A DNA stretch of 64,000 nt from assembly GCF_001557235.1 (NCBI RefSeq), contig NZ_LSJI01000180.1, forward strand, positions 62,001 through 126,000, in the 5' to 3' direction. The DNA is from Phenylobacterium sp. CCH9-H3 (GTDB lineage: Bacteria > Pseudomonadota > Alphaproteobacteria > Caulobacterales > Caulobacteraceae). Both the position numbers and the translations under genes were made by a program. Positions 40,301 to 47,949 of this stretch are shown piece by piece. The notes below the pieces were generated by a model. It had not been told where the DNA came from. It worked only from the letters and a program-made list of their open reading frames with translations, and did no database searches. Positions within the stretch are counted from its first letter, which is position 1. The number at the start of each line of letters is the position of its first letter.

Positions 40301-40367
40301 CATCAGGACAAGCAATACTGAGCAGCGCCGCAGCCGTCAGGCCCGCGCGCCAAGCTCCGGGACGCAT
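37320..40367 (-). CDS. Exported TPR-CHAT protease-like protein
   Basis: A 1015-residue protein. A signal peptide (MRPGAWRAGLTAAALLSIACPDASALAAG) is followed by about ten 42-residue TPR repeats of the kind AEPLHRRALAIRREAFGERDAATAQAYARMGANLDAQGRHA, a spacer, and a C-terminal CHAT caspase-like domain. The catalytic dyad is visible as VVAIATHGLLGNE (His about 859) and VILSACNTAGGDGVPGADNLSGLARAFLYAGA (Cys about 910), with the ending LLVSHWRVFD. CHAT proteins are caspase relatives; some cleave partners in defence or signalling. Here the export signal places it in the periplasm. It lies 36 bases behind the LuxR gene on the same strand. Confidence 0.9.
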   Translation of the reverse strand: MRPGAWRAGLTAAALLSIACPDASALAAGAAPIPRALTAEETAVWQALVVQAEVARTAGRWAELEKVTRRRAAIEERAYGPEAVVTAVSWSWIGQALVRQGRDAQADPFYRRALEVDRKVLGPRDPQTLLAIANLAGVLERRDRFGEAEPLRRELLATSRTLFGDASAEVAAAAVALADVLRAQARPREAEPLYRLAVEVDTRLLGEKDPGLAADLGSLAATLDELGRHLEAEPLHRRALAIRREAFGERDAATAQAYARMGANLDAQGRHAEAEPLLRLALATDRDVRGPRHPATAADAALLGANLNAQHRPLDAEPLLREALALRRSLLGEKHADTGVSYGALGDNLAARGKRRQAERLHRRALTILRAARGETNPATAKAYAALAADLNARGRYAEAEPMLRRALEVRRAALGERHPMTAATYDALAENQHHLTSNARAEALSSKAVAIVRARRSADLTAIGSDPDVALRRARADAETGETTGPVFRRYLRLAWLAAAEQPAELPRLRDRAFTAAQDLEVSPAARALAQTAARAAFTRKAAAGDARVRQDLAGQVRQIEGQLAQALPQDDPAKAARVGAALDAVGRELANLDARLQKDNPRYAETIAPPAISIAQAQARLRPGEGMLFIVPTGQDIHVFALSRTKVAWNRIEGGQAELEKRIRALRCQVDDGACGGKARLVGESPIAPFDLQTAYSLYRDLIVPVEGALSDVDRLFVTTSGAFGGLPLGLLPTENVRTLAQATWLGDRYALTTLPSVASLRTAAPARRPAGQRWAFVGYGDPAIDTAALDARRPEGSKALGAVFAPLPGTADELRAMARTLGAPAGSVRLGAKATEASIRTSADISRAGVVAIATHGLLGNEIQGLKEPGLVLTAPGNPSAQDDGVLTATEAAALDLSADWVILSACNTAGGDGVPGADNLSGLARAFLYAGARALLVSHWRVFDDATAALTVQTLAIQKANPRLSKAEALQRAMRAVRTGRRPDGSPLPGWRAEWAHPAYWAPFVVIAADG

Positions 40368-40395
40368 ACGCCCGTCCTCTCACGAATCTCCCACG

Positions 40396-40409
40396 GGGTA
40401 AGCTTACCC
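40396..40409. repeat. Perfect 14-bp palindrome between luxR-like and CHAT genes
   Basis: GGGTAAGCTTACCC overlaps the stop codon of the LuxR-type gene and lies 29 bases before the CHAT ATG. As RNA it forms a five-pair hairpin with an AGCT loop; as DNA it could be an operator. No T-run follows. Confidence 0.45.
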
Positions 40410-41189
40410 GGTCGGCGCCTGTGACCGCACGGGACCTGACGCCGCACCGGAGCCCCCGGAGCCGATGTAGCCCAAGGTTGCGGCGCGTTGGACGGCCTGT
40501 GACCGCCCTGAGACACCCAGCTTGCGCGCCGCGTTGGTGACATGAAACCGGACCGTGGGCAGGGATATGGCCACAAGGTGACCGATTTCTGCGTCAGTTT
40601 TTCCGGCGGCGGCCCATTTCAGGCATTGGATCTCGCGCCGGGTCAGGCGCGCGGGCGGCTGGTTCGAACCCGCGACGGCTTCTTCGTAGGTGGCCACGAA
40701 CCGGAGCGCGAGGGTGTGCAGGGGCGCCGCATGCCGGGCGAAGGCGGACGCGACGTCGAACGTGGGATCGGCCGTCGCCCAGACCACGGCTCCGATGACT
40801 CCGCCGGGCAGGTAGGCCGGCGCGACGATCGCCGCGCCCACGCCGTACGTATCGATCGGTCCCTCGGCGGTGATGGCGTCCAGGGCGCGGTTGGGCCGCC
40901 ACGAGGCGAAGCGTCCGTGCTGGAAGTAGAAGGGTTCGGAACAGGCGCGCGAGGCGTGGATGAAGGCGGCGCGCAGGGCGAAGCCGTGATCCTCCCAGTA
41001 CCGGAGTTCAGGATCGACCCAGCGGAACAGGGTCTCGGCCAACGGCCGGCCATCGGCGCCGACCGGTGGAGTCGTCGACGAGATGTCGGTGGCCGCCGCG
41101 ACGAACGGCAGGCCGATGCGGGCGCCCGTCTCGTCGATCTCGCGGGCGAGCGCCTCGGCGTCGGTAAGCAAGCGACCGTCCCCTATCAC
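40404..41189 (-). CDS. LuxR-family regulator with autoinducer-binding-like domain
   Basis: About 261 residues. The N-terminal part (LLTDAEALAREIDETGARIGLPFVAAATDISS.., LRYWEDHGFALRAAFIHASRACSEPFYFQHGRFASW) matches the autoinducer-binding-like domain common in sphingomonads and caulobacters. The C-terminal helix-turn-helix is LTRREIQCLKWAAAGKTDAEIGHLVAISLPTVRFHVTNAARKLGV. An in-frame ATG at 41273 exists, but it would leave only 16 bases to the divergent receptor and put the palindrome at 41206-41220 inside the gene; GTG 41189, preceded by CGGAA, is favoured. No cognate synthase is nearby. Probably controls the divergent receptor and perhaps the CHAT gene. Confidence 0.82.
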   Translation of the reverse strand: MIGDGRLLTDAEALAREIDETGARIGLPFVAAATDISSTTPPVGADGRPLAETLFRWVDPELRYWEDHGFALRAAFIHASRACSEPFYFQHGRFASWRPNRALDAITAEGPIDTYGVGAAIVAPAYLPGGVIGAVVWATADPTFDVASAFARHAAPLHTLALRFVATYEEAVAGSNQPPARLTRREIQCLKWAAAGKTDAEIGHLVAISLPTVRFHVTNAARKLGVSGRSQAVQRAATLGYIGSGGSGAASGPVRSQAPTG

Positions 41190-41205
41190 TTCCGATAGCT
41201 TGTTT

Positions 41206-41220
41206 GGTTGCGCCGCAACC
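41206..41220. promoter_or_regulatory. 15-bp palindromic operator candidate
   Basis: GGTTGCGCCGCAACC has perfect 7-bp arms (GGTTGCG and CGCAACC) around a central C. It sits in the divergent gap between the LuxR-type regulator and the TonB receptor, a natural place for the regulator to bind. Confidence 0.5.
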
Positions 41221-41289
41221 CGCAAGCTCCGAGCCTCGCTCGCGTGTAAGAAGCGGGAACAATGAACGCCCATAGGGCGAAGGGGAGGA

Positions 41290-43662
41290 ATGATGAAGTT
41301 GCGTAAGTGGGCGCCGTCGGCCGCCGTGTTGGCCGCGGTCTGTGTCGCGGGCCAGGTTCAGGCCCAGGAGACCGAAGCGCCCGAAGTCGACGCCGTGATC
41401 GTCACGGCGCAGAAGCGGGAACAGAACCTCCAGGACGTGCCGATCGTCGTCAACGTGGTGTCTGGCCAGCAGCTCCAGGACGCGGGCGTTCGCGACGTGA
41501 AGGACCTGCAGGTGCTGACGCCGGGCCTGAGCGTCACCTCCTCCACCGGCAGCGCGCAGACGTCCATCCGCATCCGCGGCGTCGGCACCATCGGCGACAA
41601 CCCGGGCCTCGAGTCCTCCGTCGGCACCGTCGTCGACGGCGTCTATCGGGCGCGCAGCGGCGTGGCCTTCGGCGACCTGGGCGAGCTCGAGCGCATCGAA
41701 GTCTTGAAAGGGCCGCAGGGCACGGTGTTCGGCAAGAACACCTCCGCCGGCGTCATCAACGTCATCACCAAGGCGCCCGAATTCGACTTCGGCGCCAATG
41801 CCGAAGTCACCTACGGCAATCACGACGCCCGCGGGGCGTCGGCCAGCATCACCGGCCCGATCGGGGAGACCGTGGCCGGGCGCCTCTTTGCCGCGATCCG
41901 CAAGCGCGACGGCTTCAACGACGTGCGCAACGGCGCCGGCCCCAGCACCCAGAGCCGGAACGACGACCAGGACGTCGCGACCATCCGCGGCCAACTGCTG
42001 TGGCTGCCCACCGACACCCTGACGATCCGCGCCATGGCGGACTACACCAAGCGGGACGAACATTGCTGCCTGACCGCCACGACGCTGGTCGGGCCCACGG
42101 GCGCCTTGATCGACGCCGTGGCCGCCGACGAGGGCACCTTGCGCCCGGCCGATCCCTTCCGCCGCCTGGTCTATGCCAACCGTGAGTCCAACCAGGAGCT
42201 GAAGGACAAGGGCGTCTCCCTGCAGGCGGACTGGGAGATCAATCCCGACCTCACCCTGACCTCGATCACCGCCTGGCGGGACTGGTCCAACGTCCAGGGC
42301 GCGGACATCGACTTCTCGTCGGCGGACATCTGGTACCGGCCCAGCGACGGGCGGACCTTCAACAAGTTCGAGACCTTCTCGCAGGAGGTCCGGCTCGCGG
42401 GCCAAACCGGGCCGGTCGACTGGATGGTCGGCGGCTATTATTCCGACGAACAGCTGGACAACAGCGCCTTCACCCCGTTCGGCACATCTTACGAAACCTA
42501 TTTCAGCCTGCTGCTCTCGGGTGGGGCCAATCCGACCGCCGTCTCGGCCCTGACCGGCATACCGGCCGGCCAGAACTTCATTCCGGGGCAGGGCGCCTAC
42601 GACCGCTTCGACCATTCCAGCAAGGGCTGGGCGCTGTTCACCAACAACACCTGGCGCGTGACAGACGCCCTCGAGCTCACCTTCGGGCTGCGCTACAGCG
42701 ACGACACCAAGAAGGTCTTCGCCCAGTATCGCAACACTGCCCCGGGCCTGGCCTGCGCCGCGGCGATCGCCCGTCCGATCCCGGCCGCGGCCCGCTCGGC
42801 GCTGTGCGCCCCGGGCGCCGACCCGGCGTTCAACAATGTGGACACCCGCCAGAAGCGCACCGAGGATCGCCTCGGCGGGACGGCGAAGGTCAGCTACCGC
42901 TTCTCGCCCACGTTCATGGCCTATGCGTCCTACGCCAACAGCCACAAGAGCGGCGGCTTCAACCTCGACCGGGCTCGGTTCGGCGCGGGCGTGATCAATC
43001 CGGACACCAGCTTCGACGCCGAAACGGTCGAGAGCTACGAGCTCGGGTTCAAGAGCCAGCTGCTCGAGAACCGCCTGATCCTGAACGCGGCCGCCTTCGA
43101 CCAGACGTTCAAGGACTTCCAGCTCAACACCTTCACCGGCATCAGCTTTGTGGTCGCCTCGATCCCCAAGGTCACGTCCAAGGGCGTGGATATGGACCTC
43201 GTCTGGCGCACGCCGGTGCGGGGTCTGACGGCGACGGGCGGGGTCACCTATGCGGTGACCCAGTTCGGGAACTTCGCGCCGACGGCGGGCGTGGGACCGC
43301 GCCTGCCGGGCTCGCGGCTGTCCTACGCGCCCCTCTGGTCGGCGTCGTGGTCGGCCGCCTATGAGAACGAGATCGGCGCGGGCCTGCGGCTGCGGGCCAG
43401 CCTGTCCGGGCGCTACACCTCGGCCTACAACACCGGCTCAAACCTCGACCCGCTGAAGAACCAGAAGGAGCTGACACTCTGGAACGGCCGCATCGGCGTG
43501 GGCTCGGAGGACGAGCGCTGGACGCTGGAGCTGTTCGCCCAGAACCTGACCAACGAGGACTACTATCAGGTGGTGGTGGACCAGCCGTTGCAGTCGGGGA
43601 CCTACGCCGCCTTCCTCGGCGCGCCGCGGACGTGGGGTCTCGCCCTACGGTCGAAGTTCTAG
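41290..43662 (+). CDS. TonB-dependent receptor
   Basis: A 790-residue outer-membrane receptor. Signal peptide (MMKLRKWAPSAAVLAAVCVAGQVQAQE), TonB box region EVDAVIVTAQKREQNLQDVP, plug (IRIRGVGTIGDNPGLESSVGTVVDGVYRARSG, LERIEVLKGPQGTVFGKNTSAGVINVITK), then a 22-strand barrel ending LRSKF. The ATG at 41290 or 41293 follows GGGGAGG. Divergent from a LuxR-type gene and followed 12 bases later by an acyl-CoA dehydrogenase and a MerR gene, so the ligand may be a lipid-like or terpenoid carbon source; this is inference from context only. Confidence 0.9.
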   Translation: MMKLRKWAPSAAVLAAVCVAGQVQAQETEAPEVDAVIVTAQKREQNLQDVPIVVNVVSGQQLQDAGVRDVKDLQVLTPGLSVTSSTGSAQTSIRIRGVGTIGDNPGLESSVGTVVDGVYRARSGVAFGDLGELERIEVLKGPQGTVFGKNTSAGVINVITKAPEFDFGANAEVTYGNHDARGASASITGPIGETVAGRLFAAIRKRDGFNDVRNGAGPSTQSRNDDQDVATIRGQLLWLPTDTLTIRAMADYTKRDEHCCLTATTLVGPTGALIDAVAADEGTLRPADPFRRLVYANRESNQELKDKGVSLQADWEINPDLTLTSITAWRDWSNVQGADIDFSSADIWYRPSDGRTFNKFETFSQEVRLAGQTGPVDWMVGGYYSDEQLDNSAFTPFGTSYETYFSLLLSGGANPTAVSALTGIPAGQNFIPGQGAYDRFDHSSKGWALFTNNTWRVTDALELTFGLRYSDDTKKVFAQYRNTAPGLACAAAIARPIPAAARSALCAPGADPAFNNVDTRQKRTEDRLGGTAKVSYRFSPTFMAYASYANSHKSGGFNLDRARFGAGVINPDTSFDAETVESYELGFKSQLLENRLILNAAAFDQTFKDFQLNTFTGISFVVASIPKVTSKGVDMDLVWRTPVRGLTATGGVTYAVTQFGNFAPTAGVGPRLPGSRLSYAPLWSASWSAAYENEIGAGLRLRASLSGRYTSAYNTGSNLDPLKNQKELTLWNGRIGVGSEDERWTLELFAQNLTNEDYYQVVVDQPLQSGTYAAFLGAPRTWGLALRSKF

Positions 43663-43674
43663 GGAGCGCCGACC

Positions 43675-44856
43675 GTGGATCTGGAGCTCACCGTCGCCGA
43701 CCTGACTTTCCGCGACGAGGTGCGCGCCTTCATCGAGGCCAACCTCACCCCGGAGCTGCGGCGCGCCGGTGAGCGCCTGACCAGCGTCTTCTGCGAGCCC
43801 CGCTATAGCCTCCCGTGGCAGAAGATCCTGCACGCCCGGGGCTGGGCCGCGCCGGCCTGGCCGCGGGAGTACGGTGGTCCGGGCTGGAGCGAGGTTCAGC
43901 GGGCGATCTTCGCGGCCGAGTGTGCAAGGGCCGGCGCGCCGACGCTGTCGCCCATGGGCCTGAAGATGGTGGGGCCCGTGATCATGGGTTACGGGACGCC
44001 CGAGCAGAAGGCGTACTACCTGCCGCGCATCCTCGCCGGCGAAGACTACTGGTGCCAGGGCTATTCCGAGCCGGGGTCGGGGTCGGACCTGGCATCATTG
44101 CAGCTTCGCGCGATCAGCGATGGCGATCACTACGTCCTGGACGGATCGAAGATCTGGACCACGCACGCCCAGTTCGCCAACCGCATGTTCTGCCTCGTGC
44201 GCACCTCCACGGAGGGAAAGCCGCAGCAGGGCATCACCTTCCTGCTGCTGGAGATGGACACGCCCGGCATTTCGGTGAAGCCGATCATCACCCTGGCGGG
44301 TGAGCATGAGGTGAACCAAGTCTTCTTCGACGGTGTCCGCGTGGCCAAGGCGAACCGGATCGGCGCGGAGAACCAGGGCTGGACGGTGGCCAAATATCTG
44401 CTCGAGTTCGAGCGCGGCGGCGGATCAGCGCCGGGCCTGATGGTGGGACTGGAACGGGCGCAACGCATCGCGGAGGCGGCGGGCGGGGACGATGCGGCCC
44501 ATCGCCGGCGGCTGGCGGAGGCGCAGATCGCGGTGACCGCCATCGACATGTCCGAGCGGATGGTGCTGGCGGCGCTTGCCGGCGGCAAGAACCCCGGGCC
44601 GGCGTCTTCCATGCTGAAGATCAACGGCACGGAGGCCATGCAGCGGATCGACGAGATCTCGGTCGCGGGGCTGGGCGCCTATGCGGGCGTGGACCAGCCG
44701 GAGGCGCGCGAGGCGGGCTCCAACGTCGAAGCCGTCGGGCCCGAGGCGGGTCTGGTGGCCATGCCGCGCTATCTGAACAACCGGGCCGCCTCGATCTACG
44801 GTGGCTCCAACGAGATCCAGAGGGATATCATCGCCCGGCTCGTTCTCGGGCTGTGA
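43675..44856 (+). CDS. Acyl-CoA dehydrogenase
   Basis: A 393-residue FAD enzyme that forms a 2,3-double bond in acyl-CoAs. It has the standard three parts: helical N-terminus, a middle with YWCQGYSEPGSGSDLASLQLRA and SKIWTTHAQFANRMFCLVRT, and a C-terminal helical domain ending IYGGSNEIQRDIIARLVLGL. The sequence around LKINGTEAMQRIDEISV differs from short-chain enzymes, and the pattern is like the PimC-type or other long acyl chain subgroup. Start GTG 43675, nine bases after AGGGAG at the end of the receptor gene. Together with the MerR gene it forms a small operon behind the receptor. Confidence 0.9.
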   Translation: MDLELTVADLTFRDEVRAFIEANLTPELRRAGERLTSVFCEPRYSLPWQKILHARGWAAPAWPREYGGPGWSEVQRAIFAAECARAGAPTLSPMGLKMVGPVIMGYGTPEQKAYYLPRILAGEDYWCQGYSEPGSGSDLASLQLRAISDGDHYVLDGSKIWTTHAQFANRMFCLVRTSTEGKPQQGITFLLLEMDTPGISVKPIITLAGEHEVNQVFFDGVRVAKANRIGAENQGWTVAKYLLEFERGGGSAPGLMVGLERAQRIAEAAGGDDAAHRRRLAEAQIAVTAIDMSERMVLAALAGGKNPGPASSMLKINGTEAMQRIDEISVAGLGAYAGVDQPEAREAGSNVEAVGPEAGLVAMPRYLNNRAASIYGGSNEIQRDIIARLVLGL

Positions 44857-44870
44857 GGGAGGAAAGACCT

Positions 44871-45290
44871 ATGTCGACGTTCCTGAACCTGCGCCGTCCG
44901 CCCTATCGCACCTATTCCATCACCCAGCTCTGCCGCGAGTTCGGCGCCACGCCCCGCGCGCTGCGGTTCTACGAGGAGCAGGGGCTGCTCTCGCCCGGCC
45001 GGCGGGACACCAGCCGGGTCTATTCCTACAAGGACCGCGCCCGGCTCCAGCTGATCATGCGCGGCCGGCGCGTCGGCCTGTCGATTGCTGAGATCCGGGA
45101 CATCCTCGACACCTACGACGAGGAGGGGACCGCGGCGCAGGACGCCGAGGCCCTTCGCATCCACCACCGCCGTGTCGAGCAGCTGGAACAGCAGCGCCAG
45201 CACGTGGACGAGGCCATCGACGAACTGAAGAAGGCCGCCGCGCTGATCGAGGCCAAATACCCACACCTGAAGGCGGAGCTGGACTCGTAA
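44871..45290 (+). CDS. MerR-family transcriptional regulator
   Basis: A 139-residue regulator with winged helix YSITQLCREFGATPRALRFYEEQGLLSPGRRDTSRVYSYKDRARLQLIMRGRRVGLSIAEI and a long dimerisation helix (RIHHRRVEQLEQQRQHVDEAIDELKKAAALIEAK). It has no metal-binding cysteines at the end of the helix, so it is not a metal sensor; it resembles the LiuR/PsrA-linked MerR group that controls acyl-CoA degradation genes, which agrees with the acyl-CoA dehydrogenase 14 bases upstream. ATG 44871 is preceded by GGGAGGAAAG. Confidence 0.9.
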   Translation: MSTFLNLRRPPYRTYSITQLCREFGATPRALRFYEEQGLLSPGRRDTSRVYSYKDRARLQLIMRGRRVGLSIAEIRDILDTYDEEGTAAQDAEALRIHHRRVEQLEQQRQHVDEAIDELKKAAALIEAKYPHLKAELDS

Positions 45291-45297
45291 GGGCGGC

Positions 45298-45993
45298 CTA
45301 CTCGACCCAGGCCTGGAACGAGCGGTCGACCGCCGGGGCGGCGCCCGGGATCGGCGCACGGATCGTGAAGGCGGTTCCGCCGTCGCCCTGGACGGTCAGG
45401 GTCCCCTTCAGGTCGCGCACGATGGCGGCGACGATGGACATGCCGAGGCCGCCCTGGCGGCCCATGCCGCCGGACAGGCCCTTGCCCTGATCGGCCACAG
45501 TCACGACCAGCTCGCGCCCGTCGCGGCGGCAGGTCACCACCAGCCGGCCGCCGGGCTTGCCATCATAGGCGTGCTTGGCGGCGTTGATGGCGAACTCGTT
45601 GATGGCGATGGCCAGCTGCTGGGCCATATCGCCGGGCACGCTGGTCAGGTCGGCCTGGATCGAGCAGCTGAGGCCCGTGGTGGCCGCGATCGCCTGGCAG
45701 AGGCCGGCCAGGAAGGGGCTGAGCTCCACCGATCCGCGCCCGGCGTGTTCGTGGAGGTAGCGGTGCAGTTCGCCCACGGCCACCAGGCGCGCCCGGCTGG
45801 CCTCCAGCGCCGCGGAGGCCACGGCGTCTCGCGAGCGGAGTTGCTCGAACACCAGCATGTCGGCCGCCAGCTGGAGGCTGTTGGCGATGCGGTGGTTCAG
45901 TTCCTGGATCTGGCGTTCCTGGCTGGCGAGCTGCGCGCGGGCGGCGGAGAGCTCGCGGGCCAGACCGGGGTCGGATGTCGCGGCGGCGAACAT
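45298..45993 (-). CDS. Soluble HWE/HisKA_2-type histidine kinase without sensor domain
   Basis: A 231-residue cytoplasmic kinase made of just the core: a short coiled coil (RELSAARAQLASQERQIQ), the phosphoacceptor box ELNHRIANSLQL (His34), and an ATP-binding domain with AIAINEFAINAAKHAYDG (N box) and VADQGKGLSGGMGRQGGLGMSIV (G boxes). The box ELxHR..N..Q places it in the HisKA_2/HWE group used in general stress (PhyK-like) pathways. There is no input domain, transmembrane helix or adjacent response regulator. The promoter region contains a near-match to an EcfG site. Convergent with the MerR gene, 8 bases apart. Confidence 0.88.
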   Translation of the reverse strand: MFAAATSDPGLARELSAARAQLASQERQIQELNHRIANSLQLAADMLVFEQLRSRDAVASAALEASRARLVAVGELHRYLHEHAGRGSVELSPFLAGLCQAIAATTGLSCSIQADLTSVPGDMAQQLAIAINEFAINAAKHAYDGKPGGRLVVTCRRDGRELVVTVADQGKGLSGGMGRQGGLGMSIVAAIVRDLKGTLTVQGDGGTAFTIRAPIPGAAPAVDRSFQAWVE

Positions 45994-46066
45994 GCGGGGT
46001 TATTCCAATATAATGGCCAAGCCTGTTTTCATACGGGACGTCGCCTTTTGCGCCGCATAGTTGTTC

Positions 46067-46092
46067 AACAACTGATTGCGGTCGTCGGTTCC
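46067..46092 (-). promoter_or_regulatory. Weak EcfG-like promoter and palindrome before the orphan kinase
   Basis: On the minus strand GGAAC (46092-46088) is followed after 17 bases by TGTT, one mismatch from the EcfG -10 CGTT. It partly overlaps the perfect palindrome AGTTGTTCAACAACT (46059-46073). Located about 75 bases before the kinase ATG. Confidence 0.35.
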
Positions 46093-46122
46093 ACTGATTG
46101 AAGTCTAAATGGGGCGAAAGGA

Positions 46123-46159
46123 CGGCGGCTCTTGACTTCGCCCGAGTCAAAAGCCGCCG
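46123..46159 (-). terminator. Long hairpin between thiolase and kinase genes
   Basis: CGGCGGCT-C-TTGACT pairs with AGTCAA-A-AGCCGCCG (46123-46137 with 46145-46159), 14 pairs with one C/A mismatch and a seven-base loop. On the minus strand it lies 76 bases after the thiolase stop and is followed by TCCTTTC, so it may terminate that gene. Next to it, TTAACGTTTTGGTAA (46162-46176) resembles a CtrA box (TTAA-N7-TTAA, one mismatch). Confidence 0.45.
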
Positions 46160-46235
46160 CGTTAACGTTTTGGTAAGTATTTGAGCCGGCTCGGCCAGAA
46201 TTCGAGCCCGCCGCAGGCGCCGGCGGAGCGCGTCC

Positions 46236-47489
46236 TCAGACCCGCTCGACGATGATCGCCGGGGCCATGCCGCCCGCCGCGCACATGGTCACCAGGCCGC
46301 GCTTCAGGTCCCGGCGCTCCAGCTCGTCGATGATGGTGCCGATCAGGATCGAGCCGGTGGCGCCGATCGGGTGGCCCAGGGCCATGGCGCCGCCGTTCAC
46401 ATTCACCTTGTCGCGGTCGAGCTTGAGGTCGCGGATGAACTTCTCGGCCACCACGGCGAAGGCCTCGTTGATCTCCCACAAGTCGATGTCATCGGGGGTC
46501 AGGCCCGCCTTCTTCAGCACCTTGTGGGCGGCCGGGACCGGGGCGTTCAGCATCAGGGTGGGGCTGTCGCCGACGTTGGCCATGGCCACCACGCGGGCGC
46601 GGGCCTTCAGGCCGTTCTTCGCCGCGTATTCGGGCGAGGCCAGCAGCACGGCGGCCGAGCCGTCGACCACGCCCGAGGAGTTCCCGGCGTGGTGGAAGTG
46701 CTGGATCTTGAGGTCCGGATAGACCTGGTTGATCAGGCCGGCGAAGGTCGTGCCCTTGTCGTCCAGCGGCGCGTTGGCCATGGCCTCGAACGAGGGCTTC
46801 AGGCTGGCCAGGCCCTCAAGCGTGGTCTGGGGACGCGGGAACTCCTCGCGGTCCAGGGCCAGGGTCCCGTCCTCGTGATAGACCGGCACCAGCGAGCGGT
46901 CGAAGTGGCCGTTGCGGATGGCGTGGTCGGCGCGCTGCTGGCTGACGTAGGCCAGCTCGTCCAGCGCCTCGCGGCTGATGCCCTCCATGGTGGCGATGGC
47001 GTCGGCGCAGATGCCCTGGTGCGACTGGGGGTGCAGCTTGCGCAGGTGGGTGTTGCCGGCGTCCATCAGCGCCGGGCCCTCGAAGAAGGCGGCGTGCTGC
47101 GGCGCGCTGGCGGCCGTGTACGACATCATCTCGCAGCCGCCGGCGATGACCAGGTCTTCCATGCCCGACATGATCTGGGCCGCGGCCAGGTTCACCGCGG
47201 TGATGCCGGAGCCGCAGAAGCGGTCGAGCGTCACGCCGCTGGCCTTGATGTCGTAGCCGGCGTCCAGGGCCGCCATGCGGCCCATGTCGTTGCCCTGCTT
47301 GCCGCGCTGGGACGAGGTGCCCCAGATCACATCGTCCACGTCCGCCGTGTTGAGGTCGTTGCGCTTGGCGATGGCGGCCAGGACCGTGGCGGCCAGGTGC
47401 TGGGGATGCTCGTCGGCGAGCGCTCCCTTGCCGACCTTGCCGACGCCCCGGGGCGTGCGGGCGGCGTCGATGATCAGGGCTTCGGGCAT
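46236..47489 (-). CDS. Acetyl-CoA C-acetyltransferase (thiolase)
   Basis: A 417-residue thiolase that either splits 3-ketoacyl-CoA or condenses two acetyl-CoA. The catalytic Cys is in LDRFCGSGITAVNLAAAQI, with IAGGCEMMSYTA after it; the C-terminal active-site segments are WEINEAFAVVAEKFI, GGAMALGHPIGATGSIL and MCAAGGMAPAIIV. The middle (FARPQTTLEGLASLKPSF-like EFPRPQTTLEGL) is typical of FadA-like bacterial thiolases. ATG at 47489 is preceded by GAGGAAAG. It stands alone; the neighbouring acyl-CoA dehydrogenase operon and this gene may serve one beta-oxidation route. Confidence 0.92.
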   Translation of the reverse strand: MPEALIIDAARTPRGVGKVGKGALADEHPQHLAATVLAAIAKRNDLNTADVDDVIWGTSSQRGKQGNDMGRMAALDAGYDIKASGVTLDRFCGSGITAVNLAAAQIMSGMEDLVIAGGCEMMSYTAASAPQHAAFFEGPALMDAGNTHLRKLHPQSHQGICADAIATMEGISREALDELAYVSQQRADHAIRNGHFDRSLVPVYHEDGTLALDREEFPRPQTTLEGLASLKPSFEAMANAPLDDKGTTFAGLINQVYPDLKIQHFHHAGNSSGVVDGSAAVLLASPEYAAKNGLKARARVVAMANVGDSPTLMLNAPVPAAHKVLKKAGLTPDDIDLWEINEAFAVVAEKFIRDLKLDRDKVNVNGGAMALGHPIGATGSILIGTIIDELERRDLKRGLVTMCAAGGMAPAIIVERV

Positions 47490-47635
47490 AGTCTTTCCTC
47501 GCGAGGCTAGGCGTTCTTTGCGGGCAGGTTCCTCTCCGTCCGTAAGGTCAGTCTAGGGGGTTCTCGACCGCAGGACGTGCGCGTTCGGCCGCGCCGGCGG
47601 AGCCGGCGAACCGAGTCGGCAAGCCGCGGTCATTC

Positions 47636-47670
47636 TTGACAATTATCCGTATTTTACGTAAATTACGTAT
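47636..47670 (+). promoter_or_regulatory. AT-rich promoter/operator of the toxin-antitoxin pair
   Basis: TTGACA (47636-47641), a 17-base spacer and TAAATT (47659-47664) form a plausible promoter. It overlaps a nine-base period (CCGTATTTT, ACGTAAATT, ACGTATAC) and two TACGTA palindromes (47655-47660, 47664-47669), the first inside TTTACGTAAA. Repeated palindromes over the -10 region suit autorepression by the antitoxin. The stretch is far more AT-rich than its surroundings. Confidence 0.65.
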
Positions 47671-47688
47671 ACATGGAGGTGGAGGCAT

Positions 47689-47943
47689 ATGGTGCGGATC
47701 ACCGCGACCGAGTTCCAAAAGAACCCGGGGCATTATCAGGATGTCGCCTTGCAACAGCCTGTCACGGTCACCCGCAACGGCCGGGACCGTACCGTCGTGA
47801 TCTCGGCCGACGAGTATCACCGCCTCAAGCGCCGGGACCGCGAGGTCCTCAGCCTCGACGACTTTACCGAGGCTGACCTTGAGACCATCCGAGCCACCCA
47901 GCCCGCTGCCGGCTCAACCGCATTCGACCACGAACTGAAATAG
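47689..47943 (+). CDS. Phd/YefM-family antitoxin
   Basis: An 84-residue antitoxin beginning MVRITATEFQKNPGHYQDVALQQPVTVTRNGRDRTVVISADEYHRLKRRD, which is the Phd/YefM DNA-binding fold (strand, helix, strand, VxVTrNG, VxISaxEY). The C-terminal 35 residues (EVLSLDDFTEADLETIRAT) are the disordered toxin-binding arm. The start ATG at 47689 follows GGAGGTGGAGG. The toxin gene starts six bases after its stop, the usual order. The AT-rich promoter suggests the pair was acquired horizontally. Confidence 0.88.
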   Translation: MVRITATEFQKNPGHYQDVALQQPVTVTRNGRDRTVVISADEYHRLKRRDREVLSLDDFTEADLETIRATQPAAGSTAFDHELK

Positions 47944-47949
47944 CGCAGC

